In this document: one piece after another, positions 33,701-44,414 of the stretch | Layout: each line of letters starts with the position of its first letter | Numbering within the stretch: the stretch's first letter is position 1 | Assembly (NCBI GenBank): GCA_025094145.1 | Contig: JALLLS010000079.1 | Location: 62,001-126,000 of the forward strand | DNA from: Spinellus fusiger | Lineage: Eukaryota; Mucoromycota; Mucoromycetes; Mucorales; Phycomycetaceae | DNA: 64,000 bases | Direction of reading: 5' to 3' | Notes under the pieces: generated by a model | What the model saw: only the letters and a program-made list of their open reading frames with translations | Told to the model about the DNA's origin: nothing | Databases searched by the model: none | Program-made: the position numbers and the translations under genes

Positions 33701-34400
33701 TAAGGGGGACAAATCTGGAAGAGTGGGTGGCACCAATACCAGGACGACCATGCTTGACAGGCTTGTAAGAGATGGAGAATTCAGCCAAGTAGTGAGCAGT
33801 CATTTCAGGCTTGATTTCGACCTGGTTGAAGGTCTTGCCGTTGTAAACACCAACAACAGAGCCAATCATCTCAGGAACAATGATCATATCACGCAAGTGG
33901 GTCTTGACAGTGGCAGGCTTCTCACCAGCGGCAGCCTCTTTCTTGGCGTCACGGAGCTTCTTGATAAGACCCATGTGCTTGCGCTTCAACCCACGCTGGA
34001 ATCTTCTGCGAGCACGGGCGTGAACGAGAGCCATGAACTGCTCAGAAGACAAGTCCAGGAGCTGTTCGAGGTCAACACCACGGTAGGTGAACTTGCGGAA
34101 GGTTCTCTTTCTTTGAGTTGTCTGCTCTTGGTCAGCCTATGCATCCATAGAAAGATGAGTTGTGCTGCTCTTTATTATAGATGGGCCTATACACGTGTAG
34201 GTATAGAGGTGGAGACATGTGTGTGTGTATGTGTGTGTGTGTAGGGGGAGTGGAATTGGTGGTTGTTGGGTGGTATGGTCGGTAATAATAGTTAAAGGAT
34301 ATCTATCCATCTATCCATCCCATGTGTTCCTCCCTCATTTTCCGTCGTAAGGGAGGTGCTTCTATTTGTGGTGTTGGTGGGCATGCCTAGGACATACCAT
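33696..34400 (-). CDS. RPS15: cytosolic small ribosomal subunit protein uS19 (RPS15)
   Basis: The coding part of exon 1 is only the ATG (34400-34398), followed by a GTATGT donor. Exon 2 (34136-33696) continues with [20 protein letters not shown]. The protein has 147 residues, normal for eukaryotic S15. Diagnostic segments are [69 protein letters not shown] and the C-terminus [17 protein letters not shown]. The uS19 tail reaches the decoding centre. The intron is about 260 nt, long for this window, and contains a TG microsatellite. An intron directly after the start codon is common in ribosomal protein genes. Confidence 0.95.
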
Positions 34401-34599
34401 CTTTTTGAATGGAAAAGGAAGGAAGACTCGACACTACAGAATCACTTGATATTGCCTTACTGCACACATCATGTCGTGTGGAGAGAAGAAGGATGGGGTC
34501 CGGTCCGCACCCTCAATTGATCCGGGAGTCCTATGATGTCCTCTCTCTGCTCTCTGCTCTCTGCTCCTCCCTTAATTTGTAGTGGAGGCAAGTTAACTA
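34401..34599. promoter_or_regulatory. RPS15 upstream region truncated by a Fanzor element
   Basis: Only about 200 bp separate the RPS15 start codon from element copy A. The stretch carries a small direct repeat of CTCTCTGCTC (about 34540-34565). Individual promoter boxes are not assigned. Confidence 0.4.
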
Positions 34600-36637
34600 C
34601 ACACCAGGAGATCTTTAGGATATAAAAGGAAATAGTCAATACAATTGTTTAGAAATGGCTGATTTGAAAAGGAGCAAAAATAAATTATGTATTCATGTTA
34701 GATTTTAAAGATTATTATGTAGATTTACCTGTAAATATCTGAATCCCATAGGAAACCACTTTCGATGTGGCGATATATAATATGAATACAAATATCTATT
34801 CTTATGTGACTGTATAGATATCCTTTGATGCATTCACATCTCTGTTCCAAACAATTCCACAACCTTGGCAAGCGTGGATACTGTTGAAATTTACTAATAC
34901 CTCGGTGAGGTTATTTGTGTTATGTGGCAGATCTTGAGAATAAAAATAAGAATAACTGTTAAAAGAGCTTTTCATATTAGGTGAGAGATCAATCATGTCT
35001 ACTCTCGATGTAAAGAACTCATCGACATCAACCAGAAGAAGATCTCCATCTTTTTGTCTCTTTTTTCAATGATTGATATAACACTCTCGTCAAACCAACA
35101 CGATGACCTTTAAACTTGGTAGCATCTTTTACCTTTACTCCTGTGCCATAAGCAACAACTGGCAGTTTGGTAGGATCATACTCCAATCTTTCTAGGTGCC
35201 AATATCCCTTTTCAATAATAAAATAATAGTAAAAGTAGTTAGTTCGAGATATATTAATGCACTCTCTATGTGTGTGTCGTATTACTCTTGCACTGGCACC
35301 TTTTTCCTGTCTTTGTTCTTTGTTCTTTTCATCTATCGTATTGCGGTTTCTTCTTTTTCATTCTCTCTATTTTGCTATGTTTTTTCTTCTCTACTTATTG
35401 TATTTTATGCCACCATTTATTAATATATTGACCATTCTTTCATATACAGCAGATAAACACCCTGAATAACCAGGATCCATATGACTGTCACCCTTCCTAA
35501 TTTGCTTGGATGTTCTATAAAAACCATAGCTGTCACTTGCGAATAGAAATAGCAGAGCAACTGACAGTGTAATTGTCTACATCTTTAATAAAATAGACTT
35601 TAATCCAAACAGCTTTCTAGAGTATAAACAAGATAGGCTCTAAGGAATTGAGTAGCTGACTGTTTCTTGTTCTCGACTTGTTTTCTTTCTGTATTCCCAC
35701 ATTGGTGCCATTATTATTACAACTACCAGTTTTCCTTCTGTCACTTATCCTTCTCTTTTCTGTCAATCTCCGTATGAGTGACCAGCCTTACGAGGTCCTG
35801 TGTGTCTCTTGTCTCATAGCAACAGAATACTTTTGGGATATAAAAAGAAATACATGAACAATGAAATTATGTTATTTGTTTTGTTGGCTAATGTGTTTGA
35901 AAAGAACCTTTTCATTGTATGTCTGTCTTGGCATTGACTATGGACTGTGTAATTAAACACTATAGAGTTAGATAAAAGGAAGAAGCAAACCTGACATTGC
36001 AACTCCATCACTGCATTTATTGTTTAACATGTGCTATCCATAAGCCCACAGTATAACAATCAAGTACTCGTCAAGATGAGCATAACTAAGCAAGATAGTG
36101 TGATATTATTAACAAAGAGAAACAATAGGAGGTGATAGACACTACCAAAGGCTGTTCTTGAGGTAAAAAGGTAAGCAGTGTCTTTATCTGGGCTTGAGCT
36201 CATTGTAATCCACAAGACACTCATTGTATTGTTAATAAATAAAGACTCCTTTCAAGTCAGTACCAAGTGGTCTTCTATACTGTCTAGGGTCTCTAGGGTA
36301 TACTCCTGAGCATAGTTATTTATCTCCCAAGGATAAATCACAAGGCTTTTAGGGCGTGGATTCTATTTCTATGAAGGAATACGCCTAGAACAGCAGTAGC
36401 TATATTATTATTAGTTATATTATTAGCTATAATATTATAACAAACAATTTTATTCATAAACAATATATTCTATTGATAATACAATTTGATATTGAGATAT
36501 TCCACAAAAGGAAATAATAATTTGGATATCCTCAGACCTTTTGATTTTAAATACAGTTCCATAAAGGGCAAAATTTGGGACCCTCGTAAAAGGAAAGAGG
36601 TATCACCGCTTAAAAGCCAGAAAAATCTCCTGGTGTG
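34600..36637 (-). mobile_element. Fanzor-carrying TIR element, copy A (TA target duplication)
   Basis: The element starts CACACCAGGAGATC and ends with its inverted counterpart ATCTCCTGGTGTG, giving 13-bp perfect terminal inverted repeats with imperfect extension. TA dinucleotides flank it at 34598-34599 and 36638-36639, as expected for Tc1/mariner-type integration. It is 2038 bp long. No transposase is visible. The minus strand carries the Fanzor remnant (34802-35217). Bases 34600-35270 and about 35560-36355 are almost identical to copy B; the centre differs. It sits in the space between divergent RPS15 and the SPT small-subunit gene. Confidence 0.88.
34802..35217 (-). pseudogene. Fanzor (eukaryotic TnpB-like) C-terminal remnant, copy A
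   Basis: Read on the minus strand, the remnant gives GYWHLERLEYDPTKL, VVAYGTGVKVKDATKF, GHRVGLTRVLYQSLKK, then after a +1 frameshift LLLVDVDEFFTS. An intron-like GTAGAC...CTCAAG follows, then NNLTEVLVNFNSIHACQGCG and IVWNRDVNASKDIYTVT with a stop. The 'DEx.TS' motif, the C-x2-C zinc ribbon and NRDVNA (third RuvC Asp) are TnpB/Fanzor hallmarks. The first zinc pair has lost one Cys (ICHI). RuvC-I, RuvC-II and the N-terminal domains are absent, so it cannot be an active nuclease. OMEGA-family activity is established for intact relatives only. Confidence 0.82.
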
Positions 36638-36639
36638 TA

Positions 36640-36796
36640 GTGTTGATCCATGCGTGTGTGTGATTGGTCCTTGGTAGATCTGTGATAGGAATCCGGGACA
36701 AAAGAGGGCATAGCGTCACAGTGTGGACTTTTTTTTTTTTTTTTCCCTTTTTATATCTACTTTATACTTTCTATATTTTATATTCCATATTTTATC
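36640..36796. promoter_or_regulatory. upstream region of SPT small-subunit gene
   Basis: A pure T-run of about 20 bases (about 36728-36745) is followed by a pyrimidine/AT stretch ending 1-2 bases before the start codon, consistent with a fungal core promoter and leader. The Fanzor element ends 160 bp upstream. Confidence 0.4.
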
Positions 36797-37051
36797 ATGG
36801 CAAACACCTCCAAACACGGCCCCTCTGGCTATATTGCTACCAAAATATACCAGTATGAGTTACAGACTGCCTTGTATATGCTGGAGCCATGGGAAAAGGC
36901 CCTCTTCAGTAAGTACAGGACATGATGAACGCCATCCTCACAACTCCACCACCTTACAGACACCATTATGCTGAGCATTGTCTCCTTGTCAGTGGTGACC
37001 ATGTACCAGTACACACCTCTAGTGCTTGGCAAGCTGCTGCCACCTTACTAG
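36797..37051 (+). CDS. small activating subunit of serine palmitoyltransferase (ssSPT family)
   Basis: Two exons, 36797-36908 and 36960-37051, encode 67 residues; the gene is too short and split to stand out as an ORF. After a polar start, residues 19-37 read YQYELQTALYMLEPWEKAL, followed by FNTIMLSIVSLSVVTMYQYTPLVLG. This is the ssSPT signature: a short amphipathic region, 'YMLEPWE', then one membrane span. In animals ssSPTa/b bind and activate the SPT catalytic dimer in the ER and influence acyl-CoA choice; yeast Tsc3 has the same role with weak similarity. Here the sequence resembles the animal/plant type more than Tsc3 (inference from motif). Confidence 0.85.
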
Positions 37052-37227
37052 CTGCATACTCCTCATCTATTCTGTGGCATAAGCACATTCTAATAAAGGC
37101 AATGGAACAAGGCACCATTCTATGTAATAATAATAATAAAAAGATATCTATCTATCTATCTAAAGAAAAAGAAAAGGAGCTCCATTATGATTGTGTTTAT
37201 TATAACAATTATAATAATAAAAGGCGT

Positions 37228-37789
37228 TTAGATGAAACCAATCTTGTTAGCTACGTCAAGGGCATCGACATCAGCAGTCAAGCGGACAAAGGCCTTCTTG
37301 TAGCCATCGGGTCTGATGAGAGTGTTGATTTTGGCAGCTTCTACATCATACAGTCTCTTCACGGCGTCTTTGATTTGAGCCTTGTTGGCCTTGACATCGA
37401 CAATGAAGGTGAGGGTGTTGTGGTCCTCAATCTTCTTCATGGCAGTCTCGGTGTTCAAAGGCTGACGGACAATACGGTACTGGTCCATACGGGGAGCATG
37501 GGGAGCAGACTTGCGGGCCACTTTGGGCTTACGTGCCAACTTCAAGGTCTTGGGGATGTGGAAGTGGGTGGAGGTGCGGACCTTGCGAGAGGTCTGACCG
37601 TGGACACCCTTAAGGGCAGCCTTCTTGGCAGCAAGAGCCTTTGATTTGGGAGCTATTAGAGTCAAGTGTTATCCATCCATCCTCTTGTTCATTCAGTGAT
37701 CCATCCATTCGTCCATTTGTCCATTTGTCCATTTGTCCATTCATTTATCCATTCATCCATCCATAGGCAACTGTACCTGTAATGGCCAT
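37228..37789 (-). CDS. RPL25: cytosolic large ribosomal subunit protein uL23 (RPL25/RPL23A)
   Basis: Exon 1 is 13 nt (37789-37777, ATG GCC ATT ACA G) and exon 2 is 37652-37228. Together they give 145 residues starting [20 protein letters not shown]. The basic N-terminal extension includes [18 protein letters not shown], and the globular core has [47 protein letters not shown] and [12 protein letters not shown], the standard uL23 end. uL23 lies at the polypeptide exit tunnel. The intron contains degenerate TCCATTTG/TCCATTCA repeats (about 37676-37765). It is convergent with the SPT small-subunit gene. Confidence 0.95.
37676..37765 (+). repeat. TCCATT-type octamer repeat in RPL25 intron
   Basis: Repeated TCCATTTG, TCCATTCA and TCCATCCA units fill most of the single RPL25 intron. 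Confidence 0.75.
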
Positions 37790-37999
37790 GCTTAAATCAG
37801 GACGTGCGGATATCGACCACAGTGAAGAGGAGGAGGCTTGTCAAGAAGTCCATTCTTGCAATTAAACCCGCTCGCCTGGGATTGGGGAGAAGAAGGAGAG
37901 AGAGAGGAAGGAGGGTGGGGAATGATGACGTAGAAGCAGCGGACCCTATCAATAGATTCGTTATCTGTTGAATAAACAAAATCCCCTTTGCACCTGAAT

Positions 38000-38376
38000 A
38001 TGTCTCTCGTTCACCGTCCCAACAACATCCTTGCTCAACAGCGCTTTTACCAGGTAAACCAAAGCAATCGTCACGCAGGAAATAGGCTGACACTGTTGAG
38101 GAATGAAAATAGGCTCCTTCCAACCAGCTTTTGTTCTTGCGTGGTCCCAGAGACAAGCTGTTTGTCTACACTACCTTTTTGGTGATTGGTACTGGTCTCC
38201 TTGGAACTGTCTGGGGAACCATCAAAATGGCTCGTGTAAGTAGAGTGCATGGACACCTGTATTAGAAAGGACATGAGGATATAGGGATATAAAAACATGA
38301 GGATATAAGAATATAAGAATGTCTGTGCTGATAAGTCTTTCTGTCTCTGTTACTGTTTTATTAGGGCCAGAAATAG
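38000..38376 (+). CDS. cytochrome c oxidase subunit VIIa (COX7A-like)
   Basis: Three exons, 38000-38053, 38128-38235 and 38365-38376, encode 57 residues; the last exon holds only GGC CAG AAA TAG. The protein has a short N-terminus (MSLVHRPNNILAQQRFYQ), then LLFLRGPRDKLFVYTTF, then one transmembrane helix (LVIGTGLLGTVWGTI) and MARGQK. 'RGPRD' before a single membrane span and a short basic tail match fungal COX VIIa/Cox7-type subunits of the inner mitochondrial membrane. Subunit naming differs between species, so only the family is asserted. It is divergent from RPL25 across about 210 bp. Confidence 0.78.
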
Positions 38377-38619
38377 ACTTCTTCGCTTATGATGATCATG
38401 GTTAGAGTAAAGAAACCGCTGGGAATAGAAGACGGTCCGCTGTTTTGTTTGTTTTGTTTGTTTTGTTTTGTTCTGGAATGAATAAACCACCAAGAGACGT
38501 GTGTTGTTTTGTTCTTGTTCTTGTTCTTGTTTGTATTGCTGTAACAAGGACTATTGACTTGTCTAGGAAAGGGGTCCAGTGCCAGGTACATCTGTCATTT
38601 TAATGTGGTGAATCTTATA

Positions 38620-41236
38620 CACACCAGGAGATCTTTAGGATATAAAAGGAAATAGTCAATACAATTGTTTAAAAATGACTGATTTGAAAAGGAGCAAAAA
38701 TAAATTATGTATTCATGTTAGATTTTAAAGATTATTATGTAGATTTACCTGTAAATATCTGAATCCCATAGGAAACCACTTTCGATGTGGCGATATATAA
38801 TATGAATACAAATATCTATTCTTATGTGACTGTATAGATATCCTTTGATGCATTCACATCTCTGTTCCAAACAATTCCACAACCTTGGCAAGCGTGGATA
38901 CTGTTGAAATTTACTAATACCTCGGTGAGGTTATTTGTGTTATGTGGCAGATCTTGAGAATAAAAATAAGAATAACTGTTAAAAGAGCTTTTCATATTAG
39001 GTGAGAGATCAATCATGTCTACTCTCGATGTAAAGAACTCATCGACATCAACCAGAAGAAGATCTCCATCTTTTTGTCTCTTTTTTCAATGATTGATATA
39101 ACACTCTCGTCAAACCAACACGATGACCTTTAAACTTGGTAGCATCTTTTACCTTTACTCCTGTGCCATAAGCAACAACTGGCAGTTTGGTAGGATCATA
39201 CTCCAATCTTTCTAGGTGCCAATATCCCTTTTCAATAATAAAATAATAGTAAAAATAATTAGTTCGAGATGTATTAATGTACTCTATGTACATGTCATAT
39301 TACCCTTGCATTGGCACCTTCTTGTCTTTGTAACGGATTCACTGGGTTTATTAAAATAAAAGAATATACAATAGAAACTGACTAACATGTAAGACACAAT
39401 AAACATACACAAACACTCACCAGATCACAACTGTTAGTTTATATGCCAGACAAAGACAAACAAAATAGAGTAGAAGATATGAAGAACAACAGACAGTGTA
39501 ATTAGCAAGTATTAATATTCGAACAGAAAAGAACAAAACGAAACTTCACAAGTCATTTACTTAATCAGAACCACCAAAGTAATGCAGACTACAACAACAT
39601 TCTAGAAAGAAAAGAATTCCTTAAAGAACAGTTGCCTAGTTACCCGTTGTGCTCAAATTGTGTGTTGTGTTCCTGTTCATGTACCCTCTTTGATTTCCTT
39701 AGACCAGCCTTTGTACTAATACTCTATTTCTTTGTCCCTTCTAGAGACCCAAATATCTATACATTTATCTCTCTAGTAGTCTTGTTGATAACTACAGTGC
39801 CCTTTACTACAGAATAAAGGATATATTTTTACAAGGTTACATAGTATAGATCTTGAGGCTACTTTTATATCTCTCTCTTTAAGCTATAAGGATAAAAGCT
39901 ATACGATAATAACATCTCAGTAAATTCAGAGATGGATTCCTTCCTCTTGTCCTATGTATGTTTCAAGGGAAGAGAGAAACCCTTTTTACAATAAAATCAC
40001 TTTATTGAATTGTATGGCCTTGAAATACAGAACCGAGATTATACACACTGTAGGATAGGAGAGTTATCCTTCCCAGTCTACCTGAATGTTCTATGAAGAC
40101 CATATCTATTGCTTGAGAGCAGCAAAATATTCAAATTCATAGTCAAAGAAGAGATGCCAAACTAATATAAAAAGTGTAATTGTCTACATCTTTAATAAAA
40201 TAGACTTTAATCCAAACAGCTTTCTAGAGTATAAACAAGATAGGCTCTAAGGAATTGAGTAGCTGACTGTTTCTTGTTCTCGACTTGTTTTCTTTCTGTA
40301 TTCCCACATTGGTGCCATTATTATTACAACTACCAGTTTTCCTTCTGTCACTTATCCTTCTCTTTTCTGTCAATCTCCGTATGAGTGACCAGCCTTACGA
40401 GGTCCTGTGTGTCTCTTGTCTCATAGCAACAGAATACTTTTGGGATATAAAAAGAAATACATGAACAATGAAATTATGTTATTTGTTTTGTTGGCTAATG
40501 TGTTTGAAAAGAACCTTTTCATTGTATGTCTGTCTTGGCATTGACTATGGACTGTGTAATTAAACACTATAGAGTTAGATAAAAGGAAGAAGCAAACCTG
40601 ACATTGCAACTCCATCACTGCATTTATTGTTTAACATGTGCTATCCATAAGCCCACAGTATAACAATCAAGTACTCGTCAAGATGAGCATAACTAAGCAA
40701 GATAGTGTGATATTATTAACAAAGAGAAACAATAGGAGGTGATAGACACTACCAAAGGCTGTTCTTGAGGTAAAAAGGTAAGCAGTGTCTTTATCTGGGC
40801 TTGAGCTCATTGTAATCCACAAGACACTCATTGTATTGTTAATAAATAAAGACTCCTTTCAAGTCAGTACCAAGTGGTCTTCTATACTGTCTAGGGTCTC
40901 TAGGGTATACTCCTGAGCATAGTTATTTATCTCCCAAGGATAAATCACAAGGCTTTTAGGGTGTGGATTCTATTGCTACGAGGGAATGCACTTTGGCAGT
41001 AGCTATAGTCATACTATAGTATTATCTATACTATTACAATAAACAATTTTATTTATCAACAATATATTCTATTGATAATACAATGTGATATTGAGGTATC
41101 CACAAAAAGAAACAAATATTTAGATACTTGCAACCCTTTTGATTTTAAACACAGAGCCATAAAAGGGAAAAATTTGGGACCCTCGTAAAAGGAAAGAGGT
41201 ATCACCGCTTAAAAGCCAGAAAAATCTCCTGGTGTG
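38620..41236 (-). mobile_element. Fanzor-carrying TIR element, copy B (TA target duplication)
   Basis: The element has the same 13-bp ends as copy A and is flanked by TA (38618-38619 and 41237-41238), with a length of 2617 bp. Its first about 670 bp and the segment 40168-40962 are nearly identical to copy A. The centre (about 39310-39995) is absent from A but shared, in inverted orientation relative to the window, with copy C (about 59271-59960). No transposase ORF is visible. It lies between the COX VIIa 3' end and the GPATCH4-like 5' region. Confidence 0.88.
38822..39237 (-). pseudogene. Fanzor C-terminal remnant, copy B
   Basis: It is practically the same as copy A, with the same +1 frameshift in the A-rich 'LKK' region, the same spliced-looking break before the zinc ribbon, the same CQGCG and NRDVNASKDI, and the same stop. 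The shared lesion shows that A and B descend from one already broken element. N-terminal and RuvC-I/II parts are missing. Confidence 0.82.
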
Positions 41237-41416
41237 TAGCCATGTCCGTGCTACCATGGACAAATGAATTGGACTGCATGAATGACTGCTTTTCATTGAC
41301 AATCAGCCACACCTACCCATTTGGTGTGGACAGACACTCGAGTTGCTTAATTTTGTTTATATCTATTTCTGTTTCTTAAATTCCCTCTTCTTCTTCTCAA
41401 TACAGTCCAATACACC

Positions 41417-42540
41417 ATGGACAAGTGGAAAGGGTCTTTTGCACAAACACAACTGGAGAAGTTTGGTTGGTCAAAGTAGGTGTGTAGAACCATCCCTTCA
41501 TTGTATAACTCACTATAGTGTATTCTACGGTATGACGATTACAGTGGTGATGGTCTCGGAAAAAACAAAGATGGAAAAGTCAAACACATTGCTGTTTCTG
41601 TTAAGAATGATAAAAAGGGTGTGGGTGTTGCTGAAAACCAATGGGAGTTTGCTTGGTGGGATCATCTTTACAACAAGAGTACCAATGCTCTATCCGTAGA
41701 AAAGGACAAAACAGAAGGACAGGTAACCACCACCACTCTGCCTCACGACTATCAACACATACATACACATAGACAGTGGGTATTGATTATAAACTTATTC
41801 TAGGTGGTGATTGCCTCCAAGGCAAAATCAGAAGTGCGACGCTCCAAAACAGGCATTATCAGTACACAGCGTCCTACGGGAAAACGCATTTCAAAGAAAG
41901 AAACTGTAGCCGTTGTGGAGGAAACAGAAGTGACAGTGACAGCTGGATCCATGTCTTCCATGGCAGAACAAAGAAACATGATGGATACAGTAAAAGATCT
42001 ACAAATGGGACTCACTAAGAAGGCCACGGGGGGTCTTCTTTACAGTGCTTTTGTGAAGAGTTCTACGGGTTCCTTGCCTAGGTAACTGGGTTAGAAGACA
42101 GTGCCACTTGAGAAGACAGTGAATGCTCACTTATGGTCTCTATTAGCTCAGACCCCTCGACACCCACACCTCTGAGTCCTCAGACAAAACCTCTTTCTTT
42201 GGAAGAGGAGGAATTGAAAGACTTTTCGATAAAAATCAGTGATGCTGAATTATTTGCTGCATGTGAAGGGAGAACGGCAAGAAAGGGTGGACGTGGTTTA
42301 GTGGATCAGAAAGGCAAATACTCCCGAGTGATGCAAGATTACCTACGACCTGATGATAGTGATGATGAGACACCATTAAAGAAGAGAAAGAGGAAAGACA
42401 ATGGCCAAAATGATAGAGAAAAAAAAGAGAAAAAGACCAAGAAAGAAAAGAAAGAAAAGAAAGAAAAGAAAGAGAAAAAGGCCAAGAAAGAGAAGAAAGA
42501 AAAGAAAGAGAAAAAGACCAAGAAAGAGAAAACACAATAG
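41417..42540 (+). CDS. G-patch protein, GPATCH4-like
   Basis: Four exons (41417-41475, 41545-41722, 41804-42081, 42147-42540) give 302 residues. A G-patch at residues about 7-50 reads FAQTQLEKFGWSNGDGLGKNKDGKVKHIAVSVKND, followed by the GPATCH4-type WWDHLYNKSTNAL. The middle has QRPTGKRISKKE; a later segment KDFSIKISDAELFAACEGRTARKGGRG is followed by an acidic DDSDDET. The last 40 residues are a Lys/Glu repeat, KKEKKEKK..., typical of nucleolar localisation. G-patches stimulate DEAH helicases; GPATCH4 works with DHX15 in nucleoli of human cells. A 5' UTR intron may end at CAATACAG just upstream. A possible upstream ATG at 41243 is not continuous with this frame. Confidence 0.86.
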
Positions 42541-44414
42541 TGCATACAATTAGAACACTTGCAAGGTTATAAAAAGACATTCAATCTATTCAATCTATTC
42601 TATTTATTATAAAAGATCCAATGGACAGGTAACTTGATCATTTATACAACAAACCCATACTCCATAACTTGTAAACATTCAAACTAAGTATTCATCATCC
42701 ACCTAATAAATCATCGGTATACTTAAAAACATAGAGTCTATAGACTTGGTACATTCAATCAATAGATAAATAAAATAATGTTTTATAACAAAATAAATTG
42801 TTTTATTATCAAAGCAACTGCTATTCATTATGGATCACTATAAACATATATCCTATACTAGCATAAGGCACATACTATAATAAGAAGCAAGATCAACAAT
42901 AGATCCAAGTTTATTCCATAAAATACTAATACAATATTTAAATATAAATATTCCTTTTGGTATTCTAGTTAAATCAGTGTGTAAATACTGCTTATTAATG
43001 TGCTATTATTTCCCATAATACTCACTTCATCGGATACTAGGGATACTCAATAAGACTCCTGAAACAGTAAACAAATGGACTATGAATCGATACAATGTTA
43101 TCATTGTGCATTTATATATTATAGAAAAGGCTCAATACTAACATGAACCCGCTACTATAGAACTCTCCCTAGAGAGCAGAAGAGAGAAAGAAGAGGAAGG
43201 AAGTCTTGGAGTGAATAAAAGAGATACAGCACAATCTCCCTCTTAAGAAGACCTGTGCTTATTAATATCATAGAACAGAAATATCAGACTACAATGTTCT
43301 TAGTGAGTGTTACTTCATTCCAACAAATCCTATAGGAAGCACTGAATTTATAATGCATTTCCATCTATAATTCTTTGGATTAACATTCAAGGCAGTATGC
43401 ACTATAGAATCAATGGTTGTATTTCAATCATCACTATTTTGATTCTTTTTTATCAGATGATAAGGTAGTTTTGTAATTGCTTTTAGAAAATAGTTTAATA
43501 GAGGCAACATGGAGACCATTTTTATTGTGTGTTTAATCCCACAATAGCCTATTCTACTGGTGTGATAGATTAAAGAATAAAATAAACAACTCTATTAGCA
43601 TTAAAAATAAAATAATAAAAAAGCATGGTAGCCTAACTAATTCCTCTGTACCAAAGGCCTGTGTTGGGTTGATTTGTATATCCAAGATATAAACAAAGGT
43701 TAGTTAATAGAATAGCATAATAGGTGTCCTTAACTTTCAGACCGTGCTATGGAACAGTGGGCTATTGACTTATTGCTCAATCGTGGTTTATTAGTTTGCT
43801 GGTTCTACTTTAGTGACATTGCCCAAACTACTGACTGCTGCTAATAAACAGACATCTTCTGGGACATCCTGTGAATAATACTGAACTTGAGGAATACACT
43901 TTACTACTGGAATTGGCCTGTGATCTTAAGATTGTCTTGATCAAACGTCTATTTAATAAACACCTTTAGTTAATTCTACACTAAGAGAGGGGTCATTTAT
44001 TTTCATTATCTATTGCATTTGCCGTAAATATAAGACAAGTTTTATTTTAATGATGGGACAAGTTTTTTTTAAAGGAAAGTGTGATAAACAATTGTGAAAA
44101 TAGTGTATAAATGCATACTATCTGGCTGTAAAAATATTAAGGCATTTGGTAGAGTGTCAAAAATAGTACAAGAATTAAAGGCTGAAGATTACAGTATGCC
44201 ATGAACATACAAGCCATATAGGGTAGGGTATAACAATATAATAAAGACATCCTTCATATATCATCTGAAGAGGCACGTGGGCCAGTGTAGTGGTAGCGAC
44301 CCCAACCTAGCCAGAATGCTACAGTAGATCCCACCACAATTAAAAGGCCAACACTGGAAAAGTTGGCACTGTCCACTATAGCATTGATCCATGGAGTTAA
44401 ACGGCTTTTGTTCG
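42541..44414. other. gene-free AT-rich spacer
   Basis: This lies between the convergent 3' ends of the GPATCH4-like gene and the permease. No ORF with recognisable motifs is present. The region 44270-44414 (minus) can encode a plausible last transmembrane segment of the permease in another frame (see the permease entry). Otherwise it is short AT-rich repeats. Confidence 0.45.

Noticed and set aside
33519..34244. 241-codon poly-leucine open frame on the + strand
   Set aside because: It is produced by the GTT/GCT repeat and the antisense of RPS15; the minus strand is clearly uS19.
35814..36011. 65-codon frame repeated in elements A and B
   Set aside because: It is identical only because the elements are duplicates, and absent from C; no motif.
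39632..39817. 60-codon Cys/Phe-rich frame within element B, also inverted in element C (59454-59639)
   Set aside because: Conservation is explained by shared element DNA; composition is not protein-like and no domain fits.
39290..40010. Solo LTR inside Fanzor element B (sequence starting TGTAACGG)
   Set aside because: No TG...CA pair with a target-site duplication was found, and the segment also occurs in copy C as an integral part of the element.
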